Numbered from the stretch's first letter, positions 26,445-35,958 are shown. The stretch is 64,000 bases of DNA from Nitrososphaerales archaeon (GCA_030041295.1 JASHOD010000069.1:1-64000); one strand, 5' to 3'. Program-made: numbers and translations. The notes: generated by a model not told the origin, from the letters alone.

Positions 26445-28556
26445 TCAAACGCTGTGCTCTCTAACGGTCTTTCGAATTGTCTCGACCACGTCCGGGTTTG
26501 CCAGTGTCGTTACATCACCGTAATCTTCGTTGTTGGAAATTGCAGCTAACACGCGGCGCATGATCTTACCGGATCTTGTTTTAGGAAGATCCGGAACGAG
26601 ATAGACGGCTCGGGGTTTCGCAATCGGTCCTAATTCCTTCGCGATGTTTGACACAACTTCAGCTTCGATTTCCTTGCTGGGAGTAGCTCCGGGCTTTAGC
26701 GAAGCAAATATGAGCGGTACGTGACCCCGTAACTCGTCCGCTAGAGGAACCGCAGCGGCTTCGGAAATTTCTTTAGTGGTGAGTGCGGCGTTTTCGAGCT
26801 CTTTCGTACCAAGCCTGTGGCCGGCGACCTTGATTACGTCATCCACCCTACCTAGAATTCTAAAGTAACCGTCAGGTGCAAGAACCGCCCCGTCGCCTGC
26901 GAAATACGGCCAGTCATGCCAGTCCTTGCTAGAAGTATTCTTGCAATATTTCAAATAGTACTGTCTTACGTATCTCTCCGGATCGCCCCAAATAGTCTGC
27001 ATGATACCGGGCCATGGATTTCTTATGCAGATGTTGCCTGCCCGCCTCTCTCCCTTCTTTATTTCGTTTCCATTCTCATCGTAAATAATTGGATAAATTC
27101 CTGGCATGCCGCTTCCAGCGCTACCGGGTTTCATGGACTGCAATGCGGGAAGAGTACTGCACATGATCCCTCCCGTCTCGGTCTGCCACCAGGTATCTGT
27201 AATACATGCTTCCCCCTTCCCCACGACGTCGTAATACCATCTCCAAACCTCGGGTTCAATAGGTTCGCCGACCGTAGTCATTGTCTTGAAATGGTAGTTG
27301 TACTTGTCAGGTTCGTTTGGAGCCGCCTTCCTCAACATGCGAATCGTGGTAGGTGCGGTGTGGAAGATATTGACGCCTAAACGCTCCGCAATCCTCCATG
27401 ATCTGCCGGGATCAGGAAACATAGGCACCCCTTCGTACATTACGGTTGTAGCCCCGAGTGCTAACGGCCCGTAAACTATGTACGAGTGACCTGTGATCCA
27501 ACCGATGTCCGCAAAACACCAATAGACATCCTCAGGATGAATGTCCTGAACATACTTGCTAGTTCCTGCGGCGTATGCGAGGTAACCTCCCGTTCGATGC
27601 TGACATCCCTTCGGACGACCGGTCGAGCCGCTTGTATACATCAAGAACAAGGGATCCTCAGAATCCATCGGTATCGGATAGACTCGCTTTCCATGCATTT
27701 TCTTTAGGAGCTCGTCAACAAAGTAATCCCGACCTGCGACCATCTCTGCTTTAGACAAGTACTTACCCGGGTAGCGGCGCCAGACGAGGACCTTCTCTAC
27801 CTTTATTCCTACTTTCGAGGCTTCGTCTACTGTCAAATCGGCGTCCGCTTTTTTGTCGATCCACTGCCCGTTCCTGTAGTAACCGTCACACGTGACCAGG
27901 ATCTTGCTCTTCGCATCCTCCATCCTCTCCGCGCAGGCTTTCGCGCTGAAACCCCCAAAAACTTCATTGTGGATGATACCCAGTCTCGCGGCGGCGAGCA
28001 TCGAGACCGGAAGGGACGGATTCATGGGGAGATGGAAGGTCACTCGATCTCCCTTTTTCAAACCTGCAACTTCCGAAAGTACTAGGGCAAATTCGTTGAC
28101 TCTACTGTAAAGCTCCTGAAAGGTTAGAATCTGATCTGGTTCCTCTTCTTGTTCTGGTACCCAGATAATCGCAGCCTTGTTTCTGTGTTTTGCTAGATGC
28201 CTGTCGATGCAGTTATATGAGGCATTCAATTTCCCGCCGACGAACCACTTCCAGAAAGGAGGATTACTTGTATCCAAAGTCGTGTGCCAGTATCTGTCCC
28301 ACGATAGGAGCTCGGCATATTCTCTAAAGCACTCGGGAAAGTTCTCCTCCCCAAACCTCTCGAAAATCGCAGGATCGGCCATGTTCGCCTGGGCGATAAA
28401 TTTGGGAGGCGGATTGATGAGTTCCTCCTCTTTCCAGTGAACTCCGATTTCGCTCTCTAACAGATGTTCTGCGGCGCCGCCGCCAGAACTTTGCATGACT
28501 TTCAAGATAGGTGGATCACAAATTAATGCTTTATTGAAGACACCAGGCTTGCCCAT
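26445..28556 (-). CDS. acs: Acetyl-CoA synthetase (AMP-forming)
   Basis: A 703-residue enzyme making acetyl-CoA from acetate, ATP and CoA. The adenylation motif is YTSGSTGRPKGCQH, followed by DVYWCFADIGWITGHSYIVYGPL and WWQTETGGIMCSTLP (acetate pocket). The C-terminal domain has the GRVDDVIKVAGHRLGT hinge and the regulatory-lysine motif TRSGKIMRR. The N-terminus is about 40 residues longer than many family members; a start further in is possible. The ferredoxin gene follows on the same strand. This fits acetate assimilation in a heterotrophic or mixotrophic archaeon. Confidence 0.95.
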   Translation of the reverse strand: MGKPGVFNKALICDPPILKVMQSSGGGAAEHLLESEIGVHWKEEELINPPPKFIAQANMADPAIFERFGEENFPECFREYAELLSWDRYWHTTLDTSNPPFWKWFVGGKLNASYNCIDRHLAKHRNKAAIIWVPEQEEEPDQILTFQELYSRVNEFALVLSEVAGLKKGDRVTFHLPMNPSLPVSMLAAARLGIIHNEVFGGFSAKACAERMEDAKSKILVTCDGYYRNGQWIDKKADADLTVDEASKVGIKVEKVLVWRRYPGKYLSKAEMVAGRDYFVDELLKKMHGKRVYPIPMDSEDPLFLMYTSGSTGRPKGCQHRTGGYLAYAAGTSKYVQDIHPEDVYWCFADIGWITGHSYIVYGPLALGATTVMYEGVPMFPDPGRSWRIAERLGVNIFHTAPTTIRMLRKAAPNEPDKYNYHFKTMTTVGEPIEPEVWRWYYDVVGKGEACITDTWWQTETGGIMCSTLPALQSMKPGSAGSGMPGIYPIIYDENGNEIKKGERRAGNICIRNPWPGIMQTIWGDPERYVRQYYLKYCKNTSSKDWHDWPYFAGDGAVLAPDGYFRILGRVDDVIKVAGHRLGTKELENAALTTKEISEAAAVPLADELRGHVPLIFASLKPGATPSKEIEAEVVSNIAKELGPIAKPRAVYLVPDLPKTRSGKIMRRVLAAISNNEDYGDVTTLANPDVVETIRKTVREHSV

Positions 28557-28649
28557 GAGAATATAGAGAAAAAAAATTACGCGCAGGAATTCTTGGTTGT
28601 GACCTTATTCTTCAGGCATTCTTACTCCAACGTGTTTCATTAAGGTTAC

Positions 28650-29333
28650 TCATTGAAGAGTCATTGCGAAATCCTTGACCTTCTGCGCGCCGTTTTGCTT
28701 CAAGGGGTCTCCGTGTCCGCCTAGAAGAATTTCAAAATCAAATTTTGAGATCTTCGTAATCGACTTGTTTGCTTCGGCCATGTCTGGTGTAAACTGTTTA
28801 GGCGGTCCCTCAATCTTTCCCTTGGAATATCGAATCGTATCGCCTACGAATATGAGTCTATTTTGGGGATCGTAAACTGAAATGCTACCCGGCGTATGAC
28901 CAGGGGTGTGAACTATGACAAGCCGACCTATCTTATCGCCTTCGTTTACTTTTTGCTCTGCTTTCACTGGAGTTGACTTGAAGAAGGGGGAGAGTATGCG
29001 AAACAAGAATCCCACTCCTCCTTTCGGCAGAGGCATTTTCTTATCTCCCGAGAGGTAGTCTGCATCGAGTGTGTGAATAACAACCTTTGCACCCGTACTC
29101 TTCTTTACCGAATAGGCGCCTCTGATATGGTCGACGTGGCTGTGAGTTATTATTATCGTCTTTAGGTCGGAAGGCTTCTTTGAGAGATTTGTTTGGATAT
29201 AGTTTAGAATCTTCTTACCGTCCTTCGACATGCCCGTGTCAATTAATGTGAGAGATCCGTCCTCTTCGAAAACAAGGTAACTGTTCGCGTTCACGCCGTC
29301 AACTTGATGAATCCCTTGAAGAATTTCGACCAA
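28650..29333 (-). CDS. Metallo-beta-lactamase-fold hydrolase
   Basis: A 227-residue enzyme. The metal-binding motif THSHVDH lies at 63-69, the third ligand in VHTPGHTPGS, the bridging Asp in FVGDTIRY and the last His in LLGGHGDPL. It is of the glyoxalase-II/lactonase-like group. The substrate is unknown. It lies 93 bp upstream of acs on the same strand and may share its transcription. Confidence 0.88.
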   Translation of the reverse strand: MVEILQGIHQVDGVNANSYLVFEEDGSLTLIDTGMSKDGKKILNYIQTNLSKKPSDLKTIIITHSHVDHIRGAYSVKKSTGAKVVIHTLDADYLSGDKKMPLPKGGVGFLFRILSPFFKSTPVKAEQKVNEGDKIGRLVIVHTPGHTPGSISVYDPQNRLIFVGDTIRYSKGKIEGPPKQFTPDMAEANKSITKISKFDFEILLGGHGDPLKQNGAQKVKDFAMTLQ

Positions 29334-29842
29334 CTTTTCAGTTCCACCTCATATGTTCTATTTCTCCTTGCAAGAAAGCTGATCAAATATTAGTAAATAA
29401 AAAGCCAATGCTTGCTTTCCCAAATTCGCTGATGCGTCGTATTCGTTGAGATTTTTATCCCCAACCGAAGACCGAACAGAACCCCCTTGGTTACAACCTG
29501 TCTTTAATAATGACCCGCCCGCCGATGAAATTCGCGCCTCTATTCGGCATATAAAAAGTGACGACGAGTTATCTCTTCCGACATTCTTACCTAGGAAATG
29601 AACCAGGGAATAGATACTGAAATCCGGGCCGGCGTGAAGTAAATCAGGGGGCCTTTAGATACAATCAGCTTTCGCTGCAATGCCCTAAAAACGTGGCCTA
29701 GTTAAAAGAACAATTTTGCATTCTCCTTTCTGTGTCCGCATATCAACACGATGATTAATTTGGCTCCAAGCAAAGCAAAAAGTGGAGGCTGAGCACAAGT
29801 AACTTTGAACTGCTCAATTTGAAATTTGTTGTTAAGAATGCG
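29334..29842. other. Gene-free stretch with a solo element-end remnant
   Basis: No convincing reading frame on either strand. It contains CAACCGAAGACCGAACAGAACC at 29462-29483, which matches the element-end repeat at 19 of 22 positions and shares the CGA core with element 2 (12647). No tnpB-like sequence remains beside it. The left part is probably the promoter region of the leftward MBL-fold gene. Confidence 0.5.
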
Positions 29843-30124
29843 CTAAATCGTTACGCCAACTATCGCTATCAAGCTCGCGAGCTCTAGACCACCTATCACG
29901 AGTAGGTAAGGTACTACGGCAGGTCCGAAAAAAGCTTGCATATCAATGTAAGAATACAGCGAGAGCAAATTCTGTCCGAGAAGCAACAAAGCAAACAAAG
30001 ATAATCCGATCGCGTGCGCAGCTTTCGTCCTAAAGACTATTTTCGCATAAAGAGCAAGGAGTAGAATTAGAAGGGCAGAGTTAACACCAGAGAATATCAC
30101 CGTCAAGAGCATCATTGTATCCAA
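29843..30124 (-). CDS. Small membrane protein paired with a divergent ArsR-type regulator
   Basis: A 93-residue protein with three membrane helices (LLTVIFSGVNSALLILLLALYA, AIGLSLFALLLLGQNLL, AVVPYLLVIGGLELASLIAIVG). It is divergent from the winged-helix gene at 30261, separated by 136 bp; this pairing of a small membrane protein and an ArsR-like regulator is common in archaea. The exact function is unknown. Confidence 0.65.
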   Translation of the reverse strand: MDTMMLLTVIFSGVNSALLILLLALYAKIVFRTKAAHAIGLSLFALLLLGQNLLSLYSYIDMQAFFGPAVVPYLLVIGGLELASLIAIVGVTI

Positions 30125-30260
30125 GGTGTGCGCTACCTTACTTGTCCTTTCAAGAGGTATGGTATTTCTTAACGTTTAACTGTTTTTCAAATTCTCTTAA
30201 CTTTTCAGATCTTGAGCCACTCGAAGCAATAAATACGGAGAGCCTTCCGTATTTCGAGAT

Positions 30261-30599
30261 ATGCCCGACGATCCGGAGCTTCGAAGGCTATTGTGGCACC
30301 TCCTCGGAGGAGCACGAGGCGGGGAGAATCGGGCGAAGATTATTCGTGAACTACATGTTCGCCCTAGCAACCTAAATCAGATTGCACAAAGGCTCAATCT
30401 CGAATACAGGTCGATACAACACCATATAGAGGTTCTTAGGCGAAATTCCTTGGTCGTTTCTCAAGGGGAGCACTATGGATTGACATACTTCCTCGGGCCA
30501 TTCTTAGAATCTCACTATGAGGTCTTCAAAGATATCTGCAAGAAACTCAATTTCAATTTGGAGCCGTCCGCCCAAACCCAGGAGAACGACGGTTCCTAA
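30261..30599 (+). CDS. ArsR-like winged-helix regulator
   Basis: A 112-residue DNA-binding protein. It carries the archaeal winged-helix core NRAKIIRELHVRPSNLNQIAQRLNLEYRSIQHHIEVL (residues about 23-60) and a wing RNSLVVSQGEHYGLTYFLG. It starts MPDDPELRRLLWHLLGG. It may regulate the divergent membrane-protein gene or the downstream surface protein and molybdoenzyme, all within 3 kb. Confidence 0.8.
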   Translation: MPDDPELRRLLWHLLGGARGGENRAKIIRELHVRPSNLNQIAQRLNLEYRSIQHHIEVLRRNSLVVSQGEHYGLTYFLGPFLESHYEVFKDICKKLNFNLEPSAQTQENDGS

Positions 30600-30693
30600 A
30601 AAGGCAGCAAGGACGATTTGTAAGAGATTTGGAAGAGAGTTGTAACGATGTTTGAAATTTCCCTAAATAGAGATCTCTCTTTTCGCTTGCGAC

Positions 30694-31329
30694 ATGTCAC
30701 CATCGCTTAATCATATCAATAGAGCTCGAAGTGGAGTCTCGAACATAATTTTTGCCGCAGCTGTAGTAGTTCTTATCATAATTGCGGGTTCAGGCTATGG
30801 CCTGTATGCAATCTCGATAGCTCACTCGTCGACAGCGACTAGTTCACCATCTTCGACCGAAATGATGACTGGAACTTCGACGACGTCGGCATCAGCCTTA
30901 AACTGTGCTTGCGCTTACCAGTTTACGCCAGAATCGGGGGTAATGATTTCCAATGCCTACGCGATTATCGCTTCGCTAGGAATGGACCAGTACGCCGTTT
31001 CAATCCACGCCGAAGGTCTTGAACCTAACGGTACATACTTTGTGGAAGGAGAACTGTCCAGCGGGTCGATGTCCGTTGTCGGGATATCGAGCGAAAGCAT
31101 GAGCATGAATACGACGTCGGCGTCCCAGTTTCAGGCGGATAGCAACGGGACAGGAACGTACTGGATTGTCCTGAACAACAACCCCTCATCTACATTTGAG
31201 TCACTAGAGTTGACGTACATTCCCGGAATGTCCATGCAAAACGCCACGGTCGTAGCGACGACCAGCTTGAGCATGATGGGTTCTGCAAGTTCAACGATGA
31301 CCACTTCGAGCCAGAGCTCAATGACCTAA
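30694..31329 (+). CDS. Membrane-anchored Ser/Thr/Met-rich surface protein
   Basis: A 211-residue exported protein. After a basic start (NHINRARSG) comes a hydrophobic helix (VSNIIFAAAVVVLIIIAGSGYGLY). The R-A-R-S-G then VSNII layout resembles archaeal type IV pilin-like (class III) signal peptides, though a plain anchor is equally possible. The outer domain has a CACAYQF motif, several MSM clusters and many Ser/Thr. It lies 31 bp before the sulfite-oxidase-type gene, so it may be its partner or copper-binding companion; this is inference. Confidence 0.65.
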   Translation: MSPSLNHINRARSGVSNIIFAAAVVVLIIIAGSGYGLYAISIAHSSTATSSPSSTEMMTGTSTTSASALNCACAYQFTPESGVMISNAYAIIASLGMDQYAVSIHAEGLEPNGTYFVEGELSSGSMSVVGISSESMSMNTTSASQFQADSNGTGTYWIVLNNNPSSTFESLELTYIPGMSMQNATVVATTSLSMMGSASSTMTTSSQSSMT

Positions 31330-31360
31330 ACGAATTAGAAATAATGATAAGCTCCCTCTT

Positions 31361-33109
31361 GTGGAAGGGTTGACGACGCATACGAAGACGACATCATCAT
31401 CTAGTTCAAAAAACTCGGAGCGCCGCTCGCCTCCTCATAGATCGACTTTGCTCGTATTCTTGGTGTCTTGCTTAGGCGGAGCGTCGGCTCTTCTATTCAA
31501 CTTCTTGTTGAGAGTCGGAAACCTAGCTGCTTTTCCTCCAGAGTCCGCCTTGGAAGCACTTTTACGATTCATTCCAGAATCGATTCAGGAACCTTCAGTT
31601 CAAAGTTTAGGAGATTTCGCCGGGCAACTTGCGTTAATCGTAGCGTCCATCATAGCAGTGCTTGTCTACGGAATAATGGGACTCATTTTTTACAAACTGA
31701 TCCTTCCTAGAGCGTCGTCTTCCCGAATTAGCGCAATTTCGAAGTTCGAAGTGTTCCTGTTGTATGCTCTCATTCCGTATGCGATTTTCGGGCTTGTTCT
31801 ATTCCCCCTGACCGGTGACTCGATCTTTGGGATTTCATCAGCTCTGTACAACCCAATTGCGCTTTGGATTTATCCCATTTCTTTGCTGTTCGCCCAGCTC
31901 CTGTTTTCCCTGGTTTTGTTTTACGGCTTTACCCGCATGAACATTCTTCCTTCTTCGGCATCAATCGTCAAGGTAATTTACAGAAATAGGAACTCGATTC
32001 AAGCAAGAGATCCGTCAAGGAGGGCCTTTATCCAAAAAGGGATAGTTCTGGCAGGGGTCGCGGTACTTTCAGTTTACAGCCTTGACAATATTCTGTCAAG
32101 CCTTTCAGCCAATACTTCTACTAATTCAGACACGAGTTTCCCTTCTCAAAGTGGCTCGATCAATTTGCAAAATGCACCCGCAATTTTTAACAACGCGCAA
32201 CTGGCATCGCTTGTGGATAGCGAAGTAAGCTCGAACGATTCATTCTATCGCGTGGCAATTGACATTATAGATCCTTCAGTTGATGCTTCCACTTGGTCTT
32301 TCAAGGTCGGCGGCGCGGTCAACAACCCAAAGATCTACACTCTTTCGATGCTGCAGAATTCCTTTTCCCCGGTCGAGCAGTACAACACGTTCGAGTGTGT
32401 GAGTAATTTGATAAACGGAAGTCTGATCGGAAATGCAAAATGGACGGGAGTCAAGATTTCTGATATTTTGAATGATGCCGGCGGAGTAACCTCAGGGGCT
32501 CAATACATCGTCTTTTATTCGGTCGACGGCTATTCGGTTGCGGTACCGATGTCGAAGGCCATGATGTCCGACTCGATTCTCGCCTACATGATGAACGACC
32601 AGTCCCTCCCGCAGAGGCACGGATATCCGCTTCGAGCCGTCATGCCTGGACTATACGGCATGATGAGTGCCAAGTTTCTCGATCGAATCGATGTTGTCAA
32701 CTCTCCATACCAAGGATATTGGCAGACAAGAGGCTGGTCTAACGTAGGAACTGTGCAAACCGTCTCCTTCATCACTATACCTGGGAGCGGGTCATCCGTG
32801 AGCTTGACACAAGACAACGGATCTGTGTTCTTGGGCGGCATGGCATATGCTGGAGACAGGGGAATTTCCAAAGTTGAGGTAAGCGTCGATGGGGGGCATT
32901 CATGGCAACAGGCCACGCTCAAACCTCCAATTTCTAACCTGACTTGGGCCTTATGGGCATATGAGTGGACTCCCTCTTCGACAGGAAACTACAACGTTTA
33001 CGCGAGAGCGACAGACGGAACTGGAGCCACTCAGACATCTGCGCAGACAGACACTTTTCCGAATGGCGCGACGGGATACGCGATGTTAAATCTGAACGTC
33101 ACAAAATAA
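31361..33109 (+). CDS. Membrane-fused sulfite-oxidase-family molybdoenzyme
   Basis: A 582-residue protein in two parts. Residues about 25-195 hold four membrane helices. A twin-arginine-like sequence follows, SRRAFIQKGIVLAGVAVL (Arg 220-221), with a fifth helix. The rest is an extracytoplasmic molybdopterin domain: the Mo-binding Cys is in FECVSNLING (Cys 346), followed by KWTGVKISDIL and HGYPLRAVMPGLYGM. A C-terminal Ig-like dimerisation domain reads KVEVSVDGGHSWQQATL. It likely oxidises a small substrate such as sulfite outside the cell; the substrate is not determined. The start is GTG. Confidence 0.88.
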   Translation: MEGLTTHTKTTSSSSSKNSERRSPPHRSTLLVFLVSCLGGASALLFNFLLRVGNLAAFPPESALEALLRFIPESIQEPSVQSLGDFAGQLALIVASIIAVLVYGIMGLIFYKLILPRASSSRISAISKFEVFLLYALIPYAIFGLVLFPLTGDSIFGISSALYNPIALWIYPISLLFAQLLFSLVLFYGFTRMNILPSSASIVKVIYRNRNSIQARDPSRRAFIQKGIVLAGVAVLSVYSLDNILSSLSANTSTNSDTSFPSQSGSINLQNAPAIFNNAQLASLVDSEVSSNDSFYRVAIDIIDPSVDASTWSFKVGGAVNNPKIYTLSMLQNSFSPVEQYNTFECVSNLINGSLIGNAKWTGVKISDILNDAGGVTSGAQYIVFYSVDGYSVAVPMSKAMMSDSILAYMMNDQSLPQRHGYPLRAVMPGLYGMMSAKFLDRIDVVNSPYQGYWQTRGWSNVGTVQTVSFITIPGSGSSVSLTQDNGSVFLGGMAYAGDRGISKVEVSVDGGHSWQQATLKPPISNLTWALWAYEWTPSSTGNYNVYARATDGTGATQTSAQTDTFPNGATGYAMLNLNVTK

Positions 33110-33258
33110 CTTTCTATTACGATGAGTAAGGCTCTTGCTAGGAGTTTCCCGACTTGATTATGGAATATATCAGGAATCGTAACAACGACTTGGGTTTTCA
33201 AATTCCAAAATTCAATATAAGGTGAGAAATTCAGATTAGAAAGTAGTAGAAGCTAACT

Positions 33259-34095
33259 TTGACTGAGCAACGTCGACGACTACCGGTTCCAAGCGAGCAT
33301 CATCTAAATCGTTTGATGTTGCGCGTCTCCGTCCTCTTTTCACTGTTTGTAATCCTAGTTCTTAGCTACGTAATCATCTTGTCCAAAACGGCACTTACTC
33401 GCGGCTCATGGCTTTCTCTAATCGAGCAAACGTCGATTCCTTTGCACGGAAGATTTCCGGGATTGAATGTAATAGGCTTCGTAATCCCTCTATTCGTAGC
33501 TATGATAATCAGTCTCGTTTCCTTGAAGCGAGAGAAGCTCGACTGGAGGAGTTTCCGGAATCTCGTCTCGAGCCACTTGGGCTGGTATCTAGCTTCAATA
33601 ACGGCAATAGGGACTTCGTTCCTGCTTCCGAGTTTATCTGCATCTGGAAGAACGGATTATCCTTTCGCAGTAGTAGTGATAGTATATCTCGCGATCAACC
33701 TTAGATCTGGAAGCTTGACACAGACGGCACTCTCCTCATTCGTCTTTGGTTACTTGATTGGCCTTGTAAGCGACCTCCAATCGCAGCTCTTCTTCACAGG
33801 CTACTTTGGTGGAGGGGGCTTACTGGACGGAGATTTCATGATACCCATTTTTCTTTGCTTGGCGACGATTGTGTCTAGATTTTTGATCGAGCTCTTGGAA
33901 GAAGAAGCAGACGTCAGCAGTAAGAAGAAGTCCGAAACATTGATTCAGCAGGAAGAAATATCATTGAAAAATCCAGCTGTAAATGAACAAAAGTATCAGG
34001 AAAGCTCCACAGTGCTCAGAAATTTAGGCGGTACTCGAACCTTTGTGGCTTGCTCGAAGGCAAACGCCAGTTTGAGCAATGTGGGCTCGCTATAG
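33259..34095 (+). CDS. Multispan membrane protein, C-terminus antisense to the amidase gene
   Basis: A 278-residue protein with about six to seven membrane helices (for example VLFSLFVILVLSYVIILS, LNVIGFVIPLFVAMIISLVSL, YPFAVVVIVYLAINL, FMIPIFLCLATIVSRFLIELL). I do not recognise the family. The last 33 or so residues (from about 33996 to 34095) are encoded by the antisense of the amidase 3' end, which suggests that an original stop codon was lost or that the two genes were joined by rearrangement. Confidence 0.6.
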   Translation: MTEQRRRLPVPSEHHLNRLMLRVSVLFSLFVILVLSYVIILSKTALTRGSWLSLIEQTSIPLHGRFPGLNVIGFVIPLFVAMIISLVSLKREKLDWRSFRNLVSSHLGWYLASITAIGTSFLLPSLSASGRTDYPFAVVVIVYLAINLRSGSLTQTALSSFVFGYLIGLVSDLQSQLFFTGYFGGGGLLDGDFMIPIFLCLATIVSRFLIELLEEEADVSSKKKSETLIQQEEISLKNPAVNEQKYQESSTVLRNLGGTRTFVACSKANASLSNVGSL

Positions 34096-35642
34096 GCTCT
34101 ACCAACGAACGTGATGCCCACAGGTAGTCCGAAAGAAAAACCGGCCGGTACCGTGATTGCCGGGTAACCCGACAGCGCGCCGGGCTGGGAAAAACCGCCC
34201 ATTCCATGATTTCCGTCAACCAAGTCGATGACACACGGGGGAGAGGTGGTAGGAGCTACTAGAGCGTCCAGACGGAACTTGTCCATCACTCGATCGATTC
34301 CTTGCTTGCGCGACAATCTTTGGTCTTCTCTTAGGGCTCTCAGGTATTTTCGATCTTTGAGGCCTTTGGTCTCTTGAGCTTTCAAGAAGAGATCCTGCCC
34401 GAAATATTTGAGTTCCTGCTTACTGTGCGAATTGTTGAAAGCTATGATCTCCTTGAGACTATAAACTTTTGAACCGTCTAGAAATTCTCTTAGGTAGCGA
34501 TTGAGATCGTGTTTGAACTCGCAAAGCAGGACGATAAGTTCGCTGTCCGAATCTCGCATCTGTTTGGCCGTCGGTATATTGGCAGGATCAATTATCGTGG
34601 CCCCCTTCTTGCGCATCTTTGCGATTGAGGACTCGATTATTTCATCCGACTTTGAGCTGTATCCAAAATATGCTTCGCGTGCAACGCCGATCCTAGCCTC
34701 CTTCAAACCATCAGGATCAAGGAATTGCGTGTAGTCATCGTAGAATTTCCCCTCGCTTTCCTTGGTCGCTCGGTCGTTTTCATCCACCCCGATTATTGCG
34801 CCGAGTAAAATTGCAGCATCTGTCACGTTCCTAGTCATCGGCCCGACTGTATCCTGACTGTGCGCGATTGGTACTACGCCGTCTCTGCTCACCAGCCCAA
34901 CGGTAGTCTTTAACCCAACCAGACAATTGGCCGATGATGGACACAGTATAGAGCCGTCGGTCTCTGTCCCCAGCGCCACACTCGCTAGGTTTGCGGCGAT
35001 AGAAGCGCCAGATCCAGAACTGGAACCACAAGGAGAGCGATCTAACACATAGGGATTCTTCACCTGACCTCCTCTTGCGCTCCATCCGCTCGACGAGTTG
35101 CTTGACCTAAAGTTCGCCCATTCGCTCAAATTCGTCTTGCCGAGAATTATGGCGCCCGCTTCCCTTAGTTTTTTGGCAACGAATGCATCGCGCTTGGGTT
35201 TTGAACCTAGAAGTGCTAGGGAACCAGCACTTGTCTCCGTTCGATCTCTCGTCGCGATGTTATCCTTCAAAAGAACCGGGATACCGTGTAGTTTCCCACG
35301 TACTTTTTGGTTCTTCTTCCTTTCTTTGTCTAATCGGTCGGCAAGTTTCAAGGCATCAGGATTTACTTCAATAACAGAATTTAGTTTCGGATTCCTTTTG
35401 TCGATCTTCTCGATTCTTGCGAGGTAGAGTTTTACGAGTTCTCGCGAGGTTATGGTTCCTCGACTCAGCGCATCTTGCAGGTAGGATATGGATGCTTCTT
35501 CCAAACGAAATGGTTTGCGAGAATGTTTGTTGTTCGCTTTGCTATGCTGTGGGGTTCTGTGGGTTCTTCGGTTGATAGCAGTAGATCGATCAATCAAACT
35601 AAAAGATCTCTCTCTCCTTTCTTCTTCTACGCCCTCTGACAT
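33996..35642 (-). CDS. Amidase-signature enzyme with a transposon-derived N-terminus
   Basis: An amidase of 548 residues from the ATG at 35642. The Ser-cisSer-Lys triad can be located: Lys 126 (PVLLKDN), the Ser cluster 207-209 (CGSSSGSGAS) and Ser 231 (GTETDGSI). It hydrolyses amides; the substrate is unknown. The first 35 or so codons lie in DNA matching the 3' end of the TnpB elements, in the opposite orientation (see 35553-35740). The family-like part begins at LEEASISYLQDAL, where a TTG at 35502-35504 is a likely ancestral start. Its 3' end overlaps the convergent membrane-protein gene by 100 bp. Confidence 0.85.
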   Translation of the reverse strand: MSEGVEEERRERSFSLIDRSTAINRRTHRTPQHSKANNKHSRKPFRLEEASISYLQDALSRGTITSRELVKLYLARIEKIDKRNPKLNSVIEVNPDALKLADRLDKERKKNQKVRGKLHGIPVLLKDNIATRDRTETSAGSLALLGSKPKRDAFVAKKLREAGAIILGKTNLSEWANFRSSNSSSGWSARGGQVKNPYVLDRSPCGSSSGSGASIAANLASVALGTETDGSILCPSSANCLVGLKTTVGLVSRDGVVPIAHSQDTVGPMTRNVTDAAILLGAIIGVDENDRATKESEGKFYDDYTQFLDPDGLKEARIGVAREAYFGYSSKSDEIIESSIAKMRKKGATIIDPANIPTAKQMRDSDSELIVLLCEFKHDLNRYLREFLDGSKVYSLKEIIAFNNSHSKQELKYFGQDLFLKAQETKGLKDRKYLRALREDQRLSRKQGIDRVMDKFRLDALVAPTTSPPCVIDLVDGNHGMGGFSQPGALSGYPAITVPAGFSFGLPVGITFVGRAYSEPTLLKLAFAFEQATKVRVPPKFLSTVELS

Positions 35643-35740
35643 AACTTCATCGGATCGACTATTCGGATTAGCAGTTCCTCGTCCATCCTTCGTTCGCGTT
35701 CCGACACCACTGCTTCATCTCCAATGCCTTTTACGTTATG
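35553..35740 (-). mobile_element. Remnant of a TnpB element 3' end
   Basis: About 190 bp whose reverse complement matches the stretch from the last tnpB codons (GGCATTGGA..., GAACGCGAACGAAGG) to the end repeat of elements 1 and 3. The end repeat itself is 35553-35576, inverted, with about three mismatches. The match stops near 35736-35740. No RuvC-coding part remains. It carries the ATG used in the current amidase reading frame and abuts the truncated 5' part of the small gene at 35779. Confidence 0.75.
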
Positions 35741-35778
35741 CGACTGCAATTAAGGAAAGCGATAAACCCCTTAGAAAG

Positions 35779-35952
35779 ATGCAGCTCTACAAAGCGATTC
35801 CCAAATCTATGATGTATCAGACCTTTGAAAGGGTTCTTGAATATTTGGAAGCTCACAATCAGATCGCTTATGACAATGAAGCGAGAGTCGTCTGGGTCGC
35901 AGCCGACAATGCAAAGCTGAAAGCTCTACTCAAGTCTGGAGTCGAGCTTTAA
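35779..35952 (+). CDS. Small winged-helix-like protein, possible antitoxin, 5' end cut by element remnant
   Basis: From the ATG at 35779 it encodes 57 residues: MQLYKAIPKSMMYQTFERVLEYLEAHNQIAYD, then EARVVWVAADNAKLKALL. The frame stays open upstream through KESDKPLRK into the element remnant, so the original gene probably began earlier. The layout (short helix-turn-helix plus wing ending VVWV) resembles small archaeal proteins found beside RelE/ParE-like toxins. The RelE-like gene lies 6 bp away but convergent, an odd arrangement for a toxin-antitoxin pair. The role is inferred. Confidence 0.5.
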   Translation: MQLYKAIPKSMMYQTFERVLEYLEAHNQIAYDNEARVVWVAADNAKLKALLKSGVEL

Positions 35953-35958
35953 GGCTTT

